This document shows, piece by piece, positions 43,878-51,905 of a stretch of 64,000 nt of DNA. Each line of letters opens with the position of its first letter. Positions within the stretch are counted from its first letter, which is position 1. The DNA is taken from positions 62,001-126,000 of the forward strand of contig JADKDE010000001.1 in assembly GCA_016718505.1 (NCBI GenBank), given 5' to 3'. The position numbers and the translations under genes were made by a program. Origin of the DNA: Saprospiraceae bacterium. GTDB lineage: Bacteria > Bacteroidota > Bacteroidia > Chitinophagales > Saprospiraceae. Under the pieces are notes generated by a model. It worked only from the letters and a program-made list of their open reading frames with translations, searched no databases and was not told the origin of the DNA.

Positions 43878-45158
43878 CTATTTTCTCTTTAACCAAGAAG
43901 TTGGATTCATTTTTACTTCATCTCTCCAGATTTCGAAATGCAACTCGGGACGTCCAGATTCGGCTTGTATCCCCACTGTCCCAATGGATTGACCACCTTC
44001 GATCTGCTGTGAGGGGGTTACAAAGACCACTTCAATATTCGCATAAACTGAAAAATATTTTCCGTGTTGGATTATCACCATATTTTTGAAAGAAGGGACG
44101 AATCTGACACCGAGTACGATGCCCTTTGCTACCGCCCTGATCTCAGCCTTTGGTTCTGTCAGGATGTCAATTCCATTGTTTGAGATCGTAAGCTTAGGCA
44201 AAATTGGATGGGGTTGGACCCCAAAGCCTTTGACGATGGTACCTCTCTGGACTGGCCAAGGCAATCTGCCTTTATTCGAATCAAAATTATCACTTAATGC
44301 CACTACCTCTGGAGCATCCGTAATTTCGGTTTCTTCGTAGGCTTTTTGAGTCTTCTTGGTGACTTTCTTCTTCGCCTTTTTTGTTGCAGCTCTCGATTTT
44401 TCGAGGGCCATTGCCCTTGTTCTTTTTATTTCTGCTGCTATGATTTTTTCTATTTCAGCGGCAAGCTTTTTTTGGTCATTTTTTCTTTTCACCAATTCCG
44501 CTTTCAGTCGCGTTTCATCTTGTCTGAGATTGTGGATGATGATATCCTTTTGCTTCAATTCATCTGCCAAAAGGGAATTCTGTTGTTGCTCGAGGTCCAA
44601 TAAAGATTTCTTGCTCACCTTATTGTTTTCAAGCATTTGAATTTTTTGGATCAATAAATCCTGTTTTGCGATGATGATATTGGCTTGATTATCTCTGAAT
44701 CTTTTTATTTGCTTAAGATATTGCCATCTTTTGAAGGCTTGGTTGATGGATGATGAAGAAAATACAAACAAAAAATCACTCATGCCGAGGTGCATTTTGT
44801 ACGCCTTTTTAAGTATATTGCTGTATTCTATTTGAAGTTTTTGGATTTCTTTTTGCAAAATATCTACCTCTAGGATGGAGTTTTCGATGATGCCTTGGGC
44901 ATTTTTAACTTCAAGCGATAGAGTCGCCATGACCTCTTGCCTCTTGCCTATATTACTTTGTAGTGTATTGTAAGATTGTAAAATTTGCTCTTTGTCCTTG
45001 CGAGTTTGCTCAAGTTGCTGCGCTGTCTCTTCGATTTCTCGGAGCAATGTTCTTCTGCGCTCTTCCAATTGACTCTTAGTCTGGGCACTCAGTGAAAATG
45101 CACAAACTACGATCAGCAGGAGTGTATAAATAAATTTAATTTTTTGCACAAAGACCAT
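43878..45158 (-). CDS. murein hydrolase activator (EnvC/M23 family)
   Basis: About 426 residues from the methionine at 45158 (MVFVQKIKFIYTLLL signal); an ATG eight codons earlier (45182) is also open. After the signal peptide (cleaved before QTKSQ) comes a long coiled coil (about residues 25-250), then a basic linker and a C-terminal LytM domain (about 310-426) with GNGIDILT, VIIQHGKYFSVYANIE and LHFEIWRD motifs. One zinc-binding His is replaced (NNGIDI in place of HxGxDx), as in EnvC-type proteins that activate amidases instead of cutting peptidoglycan. Confidence 0.88.
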   Translation of the reverse strand: MVFVQKIKFIYTLLLIVVCAFSLSAQTKSQLEERRRTLLREIEETAQQLEQTRKDKEQILQSYNTLQSNIGKRQEVMATLSLEVKNAQGIIENSILEVDILQKEIQKLQIEYSNILKKAYKMHLGMSDFLFVFSSSSINQAFKRWQYLKQIKRFRDNQANIIIAKQDLLIQKIQMLENNKVSKKSLLDLEQQQNSLLADELKQKDIIIHNLRQDETRLKAELVKRKNDQKKLAAEIEKIIAAEIKRTRAMALEKSRAATKKAKKKVTKKTQKAYEETEITDAPEVVALSDNFDSNKGRLPWPVQRGTIVKGFGVQPHPILPKLTISNNGIDILTEPKAEIRAVAKGIVLGVRFVPSFKNMVIIQHGKYFSVYANIEVVFVTPSQQIEGGQSIGTVGIQAESGRPELHFEIWRDEVKMNPTSWLKRK

Positions 45159-45214
45159 AAATCCAATCTTGGGTTCTTCCAAGTTTTAATTGTTATATAT
45201 TAAAAAAATAAATA

Positions 45215-45247
45215 CAAATATAGAATTAATTTTCAGAACCTTCACAA
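45215..45247 (-). promoter_or_regulatory. promoter of the EnvC-like gene
   Basis: Minus strand TTG (45247-45245), 22-base spacer, TATATTTG (45222-45215). Transcript start expected near 45211, ahead of both candidate start codons. Confidence 0.6.
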
Positions 45248-45262
45248 ATCGCATATTATCGA

Positions 45263-46396
45263 TTACTTGAGCAAGGCTGTATAAAGCGACAAATATTGAT
45301 TGGTGGCGTTTTCCAATTTGAATTTTTGAAGGTGATTGTGTATTTTTTTAAGGTATTCTTCCTTCCAACTTTGATCGTTAAGAGCTTTTTCCATGGCTGA
45401 TTTAATTTCTTGAGGGCTGGTACAATCCACTAAACAGGCGGCTTCTCCGCCCGCTTCCTTAAGAGAAGAATGCTTGTGGGTTATAGTTAACGTTCCCGTA
45501 CATAGTGATTCTAACACGGGGATACCAAATCCCTCTGAAAGGCTGGGATAGATACTGGCCACTGATGCCTTGTATAAAGTAGGCAATTTTTCATAAGGAA
45601 ACGCTTCAAAAAAAATAAACCAAGGTTTCAAGTTTTCACTCTTTATATAAGATTTTATCTCTGCTAAATAGGTTTTGCCCGTACCCAAAACAACCAAAGG
45701 AATTCGCTCTTTTTCATCCATAAATCCTATGGCCTTGACCAGATTCAGGAGATTTTTCCTTTCGATAATACTTCCAACATACAAGAAAAATTTTGGTGGC
45801 AACTTGAAAGAAGATCTTAACTCTTCGATATCTTGAGGATTGATGGTTTGCCAGAATCTAGGATGACACGATTGGTATATTACGTCGATCTTAGCTGGGT
45901 TAACCTCGGGATAATACTTAACTATTGCTTCTTTTGTGGCTTCCGAAATGGCCACTATTTTATCAGCATATTCACAGGCTTTTTTGGATTTTATATTATA
46001 AACTTGTCGATCTAGCCATGGATATTGCTTTGGAAATTCTAAGAAGATGATATCGTGTATAGTAACAACTTTTTTTACGTTGGTTTTTAATATCGCTTTA
46101 GGAATCTCTGCACTCAACCCATGATAAATATCCAATTGATATTTTTCTATTAATTTTGGAATTTCAAAATGACGCCATGAAATAGAAATCCCATGCGTAC
46201 AATGGTGCAATATGTACTTTTGTCCATCAAAGAACTCTGAATTAAAATTATTTTCTTTCGGTTTAGCACAAAACAAGTGAATTTCTATTTCTGGACACAA
46301 TGTTCTGAGCGAGGACACCAAAGTTCTAGAATAATTTCCTAAGCCTGTATTATTATGAAATAATCTATGCGCATCAAAGCCAATTTTGAATTTCAT
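45263..46396 (-). CDS. GT4 family glycosyltransferase
   Basis: About 377 residues. Starts IGFDAHRLF with a glycine-rich early GLGNYSRTL and the Rossmann-like fold of GT-B enzymes; the donor-binding region has LYVGSIIERKNLLNLVKA (near residue 205) and the catalytic EX7E as YPSLSEGFGIPVLESL (near 285). Members transfer sugars from nucleotide donors to envelope glycans; the acceptor is unknown. An ATG six codons earlier (46414) is also open. Confidence 0.85.
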   Translation of the reverse strand: MKFKIGFDAHRLFHNNTGLGNYSRTLVSSLRTLCPEIEIHLFCAKPKENNFNSEFFDGQKYILHHCTHGISISWRHFEIPKLIEKYQLDIYHGLSAEIPKAILKTNVKKVVTIHDIIFLEFPKQYPWLDRQVYNIKSKKACEYADKIVAISEATKEAIVKYYPEVNPAKIDVIYQSCHPRFWQTINPQDIEELRSSFKLPPKFFLYVGSIIERKNLLNLVKAIGFMDEKERIPLVVLGTGKTYLAEIKSYIKSENLKPWFIFFEAFPYEKLPTLYKASVASIYPSLSEGFGIPVLESLCTGTLTITHKHSSLKEAGGEAACLVDCTSPQEIKSAMEKALNDQSWKEEYLKKIHNHLQKFKLENATNQYLSLYTALLK

Positions 46397-46464
46397 TCTT
46401 GTATTTATCCCCAAGGTGATTTAATTGATTTACTTTTAGCAAGACTTTTCAATATAATTAATGG

Positions 46465-46472
46465 TATTTTTG
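46465..46472 (+). promoter_or_regulatory. -7 element for xerD
   Basis: TATTTTTG, a TAnnTTTG match about 60 bases before the start codon; no TTG partner seen. Confidence 0.35.
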
Positions 46473-46531
46473 GTATTAGGTTTATGACTTAAAGCATTTT
46501 ACAAGACTAATTTTATATTTTTAAGAAAAAA

Positions 46532-47459
46532 ATGATCGCAGTATCTGAAAAATGGGCGCAATGCATCTATGATTTTAAGATTCATTTGAAGCTGGAAAAG
46601 AATCTTGCTGCCAATACCATCGAATCCTATGTTCGCGATGTAGAAAAACTCAGTTCGTTCTGTACTGAGAATGGACAAACTGCACCAGAACAGGTAAAAG
46701 AAGGGGATATCTCCGCTTGTATTGAGAATTTGTTGCAGTCTAATTATTCCAATAAAAGCCAAGCCCGATTATTATCAGGTTTTAAATCATTTTATAAATT
46801 TTTATTGCTAGAAAATAATCTGGATTATGACCCTACAGCTCTGATCGATGGCCCTAAGGTAAGCAAATCACTTCCCGATGTCCTAGAGATCAGTGAGATC
46901 ATGGAGATGTTGAATTCTATTGACCTCTCCCTTCCTCAAGGTCATCGAAATAGAGCGATTATAGAAACTTTATATGCGTCTGGACTAAGAGTTTCAGAGC
47001 TTATTAATCTAAAACTGACCAATCTCTACGTCGATATGGGTGTCCTCAAGGTCATCGGCAAAGGAGACAAAGAAAGATGGGTGCCAATCGGGCCTGACGC
47101 ATTAGCTCAAATAAACAATTATGTTCAGCATGAACGCTCCTCCTTGAAAATAGCCAAAGGACACGAGGACTATGTTTTCTTGAATAGAAGGGGAAAAAAA
47201 TTAACCCGTGAGATGATATTCATCATCATCAAGGATACTGCCGCCATAAGCCAATATCCAGAAGGATATAAGTCCACACACTTTTAGACATTCATTTGCT
47301 ACCCATTTGGTCGAAGGTGGCGCCGATCTAAGAGCTGTCCAAGAGATGCTGGGACATGAATCCATAACGACAACAGAAATTTATACACATCTAGACACCG
47401 CCTTTCTCAGGGCAACAGTACTCCAGTATCATCCCATTAATAAAATTTCGAAAACATGA
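46532..47459 (+). CDS. xerD: tyrosine recombinase XerD (one-base frameshift)
   Basis: Reconstructed length about 308 residues. Resolves chromosome dimers at dif with FtsK. SAM-like N-terminal DNA-binding domain (about 1-100, LEKNLAANTIESYVRDVEKL in part) and catalytic domain with Arg in YASGLRVSEL, Lys in VIGKGDKERW, then HTFRHSFATH, LGHESITTT and the nucleophile Tyr in EIYTHLD. The uninterrupted frame stops at 47287; removing one A at 47248/47249 (ATAAGCC to ATAGCC) restores ANIQKDISPHTFRH and the rest to TGA at 47457-47459, which overlaps the next ATG by four bases. Confidence 0.92.
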
Positions 47460-48196
47460 TAAAAAGACTTTCAGCAATCCTAGGACTTATATGTGTAATT
47501 GTTTTTTGTATCGCTGCGATTATGATGTACCGAACGGAACAAGATATGTATCGAGTAACTATGATCACCATGGTGGTATTTGGAGCCGCCATATATATCC
47601 TCAGCAATCAAATTGACTGGTGGTTTTTCAAAAAAGTGCCTCCAAAAATAGATGACCTCTTTAAATCAAAATGGCTATTCATGGATCCATATTATCAAAC
47701 TTTGAACAAGGAAGACTCAGCCCTATTTGAACATAGGATGGCTCTATATATTGAAGCCAAAGAGTGGATCCCCAAACAATTTGAACTCGTGCCATCTGAA
47801 ATCCAGCACATCATAGCTTATTATGCAGTAAGGACCTCTTGGGAGTCAGGCAAGTTTTTGTACGAACCTTATGATCGCATAGTTGTATATGCACATGCAT
47901 TTGTCACCCCTGAAATACCCGAAACTTTTCATCATGTAGAAAAATATCACGAGGATGGTGTTTTACTTTTTACAGCGGATAGCCTTCAACCCGTGTTGCA
48001 GAAGACCAAGCCATTTTTCAATCCCGCTTTGTACATATTTTTGACCATTGATGCTCCTAAAAAATCAGTTGCCTTCGAGTGGGATACATTTCTCCAAAAA
48101 ACTGGAATTTCTAAAAATAATGTAGAAGAAATAATTGGAAAGGAAGTAACTATTGATTACAATGCATTGGAAAATTTTATGTATTTTTACAAATAA
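47456..48196 (+). CDS. MtfA-like membrane protein without zinc site
   Basis: A 246-residue protein with two N-terminal membrane helices (about residues 5-25 and 35-52) followed by a domain resembling the zinc-dependent MtfA/M90 peptidases (LFEHRMALYIEAKEW and VPSEIQHIIAYYAV segments, then the IVVYAHAFV strand). The usual HExxH zinc motif is not present where expected (FFNPALYIFLTI), so it is probably catalytically inactive or a distant relative. Its start overlaps the xerD stop by four bases, implying co-translation. Confidence 0.55.
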   Translation: MIKRLSAILGLICVIVFCIAAIMMYRTEQDMYRVTMITMVVFGAAIYILSNQIDWWFFKKVPPKIDDLFKSKWLFMDPYYQTLNKEDSALFEHRMALYIEAKEWIPKQFELVPSEIQHIIAYYAVRTSWESGKFLYEPYDRIVVYAHAFVTPEIPETFHHVEKYHEDGVLLFTADSLQPVLQKTKPFFNPALYIFLTIDAPKKSVAFEWDTFLQKTGISKNNVEEIIGKEVTIDYNALENFMYFYK

Positions 48197-48234
48197 TAAT
48201 AAAATCTTTATTTCAAATAAAATTGCAATTTACT

Positions 48235-48927
48235 ATGAAAAAAACTGTCTATAAATCCCTAAGACTTCAAAAATCTTCTCTACTTTTTATGCTGCTTTTT
48301 GCTACAAAAACATTAATGAGTCAAGAAATGATTCAAGAAGTTACAGGACCCAAAAGAGCCCATGAAATAGGCGTTAATGTCACAGAATTACTATCAAATT
48401 TTTTAAGCTTTACCAATACGGCAGTAAGCCCTGATCCATATTTTTTGGTATATAAAAAATTGAATACAAAACGTACCGGTGCCCTAAGAGCTGGCATAGG
48501 TCTTAGGATGAGAAATGAAAGCAATGATCGGAGTGGTTTAAATAATAAACTCAAATTGAATAATGTCAATTTAAGAATTGGGTATGAGTGGAGGTATTCC
48601 ATCACTTCAAGATGGCTATTTTACCCTGGGATGGATTTATATTACGACCATTCAGACAGCTATCAAGAAATTGAAACTCGGTTTGATAAATCTGTGTTGA
48701 AGTCAAATTCTAATTCAGTTGGATTGGGATTGGTATTGGGTACCCAATTTGAAATAAGCAAACGAGTCTCCATAGGTACAGAAGCTGCCCTCACTTTGAA
48801 GACTGGTTGGGGGAAGTTTTCAGAAAATTTCCAAGCATTTCCAAATCAAAACACGGAATCTAAGTCAAAAAGCACAAATATCTCACAGATACCTCCAACT
48901 TCACTTTACCTTCTGGTGAGATTTTAA
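48235..48927 (+). CDS. outer membrane beta-barrel-like protein
   Basis: About 230 residues starting at MKKTVYKSL (48235; an earlier ATG at 48223 is open). Signal peptide to about residue 33 (before QEMIQ). The mature part has an amphipathic strand pattern (GALRAGIGLRMR, VNLRIGYEWRY, VGLGLVLGTQFEI) and a C-terminal aromatic residue (LYLLVRF), as in integral outer membrane barrels. No family name can be assigned. It follows the MtfA-like gene by 38 bases. Confidence 0.65.
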   Translation: MKKTVYKSLRLQKSSLLFMLLFATKTLMSQEMIQEVTGPKRAHEIGVNVTELLSNFLSFTNTAVSPDPYFLVYKKLNTKRTGALRAGIGLRMRNESNDRSGLNNKLKLNNVNLRIGYEWRYSITSRWLFYPGMDLYYDHSDSYQEIETRFDKSVLKSNSNSVGLGLVLGTQFEISKRVSIGTEAALTLKTGWGKFSENFQAFPNQNTESKSKSTNISQIPPTSLYLLVRF

Positions 48928-49005
48928 GTTTGGTTGGATTTTTAAAAAATAAAATTTAAAGAATACCTGCTTACAAAGGCAGGAACCATTAGATTTTTTT
49001 ATAAA

Positions 49006-49776
49006 TTAAGCCATATTCAACACTACAAAAACACCACAATGATCTGAGTGTATGTCTTGATTATAATGGCCTGCATCTGTTATCAAATTTTCCATTTCCT
49101 TAGAAACGGAGATATTATCAATTCTCCACCCTTTATTTTGACCGCGTGAATTGAATCTAGCCGACCACCAACTGTATTCTACTTTGTCGGGATGAATCTT
49201 TCTAAAACTATCTACCATGCCTCCTTCTGAAAACCACTTGGTCATCCAAGCCCGCTCTTCTGGAAGAAATCCACTACTTTTTTTATTGCCCTTGGGGTCA
49301 TGAATATCTATGTCTTGATGTGCAATATTAAAATCTCCAAGGACTATGGTATTCGGATGTTTGGATTTGTACTCTTCTAAAAATTTATAAAAATCATCCA
49401 AAAACTCGTATTTGAATTCTTGTCTCTGCTCCCCGCTCGTGCCAGATGGAAAATAACAATTCAGAAGTGAAAAGTCTTTAAATTCCGTAATTAAAATTCT
49501 TCCTTCACTATCATACTTTTCATTACCCATCCCTAAAATGACCTTTTGGGGAATTTGTTTGGTGAGGGTTAGGGTCCCACTATATCCCTTCTTCTCGGCA
49601 CTATGCCAGTAAGCGTGATAACCATGTTCTTGGAGCAAATCCAAATTTACTTGATCCGCAGAAGCCTTTGTTTCTTGAATACAAAGGATATTAGGATTTT
49701 GATCCAAGACCCATTGTTCGAAACCTTTTTTTTGCGCAGCTCTTATACCATTGGTATTGTATGAGATTATTTTCAT
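49006..49776 (-). CDS. xth: exodeoxyribonuclease III
   Basis: A 256-residue AP endonuclease/3'-5' exonuclease of base excision repair. Motifs of the EEP fold: YNTNGIRAA, catalytic Glu in LCIQETKAS, YFPSGTSG, the VLGDFNIAH metal site (near residue 148), the WWSARFNSRGQNKGWRIDN segment (in part) and the closing SDHCGVFV. Full family length. Monocistronic, convergent with the outer membrane protein gene. Confidence 0.95.
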   Translation of the reverse strand: MKIISYNTNGIRAAQKKGFEQWVLDQNPNILCIQETKASADQVNLDLLQEHGYHAYWHSAEKKGYSGTLTLTKQIPQKVILGMGNEKYDSEGRILITEFKDFSLLNCYFPSGTSGEQRQEFKYEFLDDFYKFLEEYKSKHPNTIVLGDFNIAHQDIDIHDPKGNKKSSGFLPEERAWMTKWFSEGGMVDSFRKIHPDKVEYSWWSARFNSRGQNKGWRIDNISVSKEMENLITDAGHYNQDIHSDHCGVFVVLNMA

Positions 49777-49896
49777 TCTTTTTTAATAATTAATAACTAG
49801 ATGGATGGTTTGCAAAAATATAACAACTTAAGCTTTTGAATCACTTTTTAAAATCTCATTATGATAAAATCCATAATTTTACAAAAAATATAATTT

Positions 49897-51309
49897 ATGT
49901 CCACCTTTGATCCAATCATCCATGATACCATGGAGCCAGAACAAAAAGCCCTTGAAATCAATCTCAATGATAAAATATACGGCGCATTTGCTGAAATAGG
50001 TGCTGGACAAGAAGTGGCTAGATATTTTTTTCAAGCTGGAGGTGCTGCAGGTACCATTGCGAAATCGATGTCTGCTTATGACAAAATTTTTTCAGACAAA
50101 ATCTATGGTCCAGAAGAACATGGTCGCTATGTCTGTATGTCCCGCTTGTATAAAATGCTCGATCACGAATACAACCTCATGGAGTCAAGACTCAGAGAAT
50201 CGCGTCCAGGTACAAATTTTTTCGTTTTTGCGGATACCATATCGGCTATAAATTATCAAAAAACCACCAAGGGCGAAGGTTGGATTGGCATCCGATTTCA
50301 ATTGAGTCCTAACTCCAAACCAAATGATCTAATAGTCCACGTAAAAATGCTCGACAATGACAATAAGCTGCAACAACAAGCAGTAGGAATACTTGGAGTA
50401 AACATGTTGTATGCATGTTATTTCAAAAACGATGGCGTCAAGGGAGCTCTGCGGTCATTCATGGACAATTTGCAAGGACGGGTGCAGGTGGACATGATTC
50501 GACTAAATGGTGACGATTTCAAGCACATAGACAACCGTCTGCTCAGCTTGAATTTGGTTAAAAACAATATGACGGATGTGGCCATGTTTGGTGCTGATGG
50601 CATCAATATACACCCATCTGAATTTTTATACAAAAAACAAGTACTAGTGGTCAGAGGAAGATTTAGACCACTCAACCTCGTGAATGAAGGGATGATAGAA
50701 GCAGGTAAAACAGCTTTCTTGGAAGAAGAGGGTGTTGATCCTATCAAAGCGACAGTACTCACAGAGATGACCATAGATGACCTCATGTCTGAAGGCAGCA
50801 TCAATAAGCAAGATTTTTTAGATCGCGTCACCATACTCAATGACTTGGGATTTACAGTGGTTATATCCAACTGTGGTCAGCATCAAAAATTGATCAATTA
50901 TCTTTTGGATTACAAAATTAATAAAATCGGGTTCGTTATGGGGATCTGGCATCTTCAATCGATCATCGAAGAAAAATATGAGCAAAACAAAGACAATAGA
51001 CTTTTGACCGCTTTTGGAGATTTATTCACCAAACAGGTAAAAATATTTGCATATCCGTCTATCTCTCACGAAGGCAATATCACAAAAATATCTTCATTAA
51101 AAATACCTGAAGGCATGAAATTTTTATTTCAACATCTTTTGGCCAATGATCAAATAGAGGACTTAAAGATAGAAGATGAGAGCATTTTGGACATTTATTC
51201 AAAGGATGTATTCCAAAACTTAAAGACAAAAGATGTCCAGTGGGAATCGAAAGTCCCAGCAAGGGTTGTAGCCCTGATTAAAGAAAAAGCCCTATTCGGA
51301 TATCAATAA
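49897..51309 (+). CDS. conserved Bacteroidota protein of unknown function
   Basis: A 470-residue soluble protein. I recognise the type (start like FDPIIHDTMEPEQKALEINL, then YGAFAEIGAGQEVARYFFQAGGAAG in part) as a conserved family in Bacteroidota, but no function is secure. Some database entries label such proteins nicotinate-nucleotide adenylyltransferase; the sequence shows no HXGH nucleotidyltransferase motif, so that label is not supported. No signal peptide or membrane helix. Its end overlaps the convergent marR gene by seven bases. Confidence 0.7.
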   Translation: MSTFDPIIHDTMEPEQKALEINLNDKIYGAFAEIGAGQEVARYFFQAGGAAGTIAKSMSAYDKIFSDKIYGPEEHGRYVCMSRLYKMLDHEYNLMESRLRESRPGTNFFVFADTISAINYQKTTKGEGWIGIRFQLSPNSKPNDLIVHVKMLDNDNKLQQQAVGILGVNMLYACYFKNDGVKGALRSFMDNLQGRVQVDMIRLNGDDFKHIDNRLLSLNLVKNNMTDVAMFGADGINIHPSEFLYKKQVLVVRGRFRPLNLVNEGMIEAGKTAFLEEEGVDPIKATVLTEMTIDDLMSEGSINKQDFLDRVTILNDLGFTVVISNCGQHQKLINYLLDYKINKIGFVMGIWHLQSIIEEKYEQNKDNRLLTAFGDLFTKQVKIFAYPSISHEGNITKISSLKIPEGMKFLFQHLLANDQIEDLKIEDESILDIYSKDVFQNLKTKDVQWESKVPARVVALIKEKALFGYQ

Positions 51310-51809
51310 TGTCTCGGTGTTTCGATAAACGCAGAATTTGCTTCTCTGAGTTTATCTAACAATTCGCTTAATTGTTCGGCATCTGCCTCATCAAATTCAA
51401 GATGTGTAATGAATTTGTTATCAAATGCTGTAATTAATTTTTTCATCATTGCCTCTCCTTCTGGAGTAATACTCACGTACTGAACTCTCTTATCACGCTC
51501 GGCCTTAATTTTATAAATCAGCCCTTTCTCGGCCAATTTGTCTGTAAGTCGAGTAGCGTTAGGGGATTTGTCCAAAAGTCTGACTTTTAGATAATTCATC
51601 GTGACTTTTTTCTTTGCCCCTTTGAGAATTCTGAGAATATTAAACTGTTGAAATGATAAATCATAAGCACGTAACCCATTTTCATGGATGTGCTGTATCA
51701 TATTACCCGTGAATATACAATTCACCAAAGCTTTATGAATCGAGCTTTTAAATTTACTATTAATTTCCTTTTCAATTGTTACCATAAGTGCAGTCTGGTC
51801 TGAAAACAT
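51303..51809 (-). CDS. MarR family transcriptional regulator
   Basis: A 168-residue winged-helix regulator. N-terminal dimerisation helices, then the helix-turn-helix LSFQQFNILRILKGAKKK with recognition helix around LLDKSPNATRLTDKLAEKGL (in part) and the wing AERDKRVQYVSITPEG (residues ~110-125) typical of MarR. Ligand unknown. It diverges from the GH89-like gene across a 96-base region with TACCG repeats, so it may control itself and that gene. Confidence 0.9.
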   Translation of the reverse strand: MFSDQTALMVTIEKEINSKFKSSIHKALVNCIFTGNMIQHIHENGLRAYDLSFQQFNILRILKGAKKKVTMNYLKVRLLDKSPNATRLTDKLAEKGLIYKIKAERDKRVQYVSITPEGEAMMKKLITAFDNKFITHLEFDEADAEQLSELLDKLREANSAFIETPRHY

Positions 51810-51868
51810 ATGCGAAATTAATTAAATATACACAAAGTAAATGAAAAATAAATATATTTTTGATTTAA

Positions 51869-51895
51869 TACCGTAGTTTTTTACCGATTACCGTA
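51869..51895. promoter_or_regulatory. TACCG direct repeats in marR-GH89 intergenic region
   Basis: TACCGTA (51869), TACCGAT (51882) and TACCGTA (51889) are repeated within 27 bases, just ahead of the GH89-like gene. They could be regulator binding sites; the irregular 13/7 spacing and lack of palindromic symmetry leave this weak. Confidence 0.3.
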
Positions 51896-51905
51896 ATTTC
51901 GTTTT

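Noticed and set aside
48960..48990. Hairpin CCTGC/GCAGG between the outer membrane protein gene and xth as terminator
   Set aside because: Only five base pairs and the T-run is 15 bases away; too weak to call.
49897..51309. Nicotinate-nucleotide adenylyltransferase
   Set aside because: No HXGH motif and a genuine nadD is present in the window.
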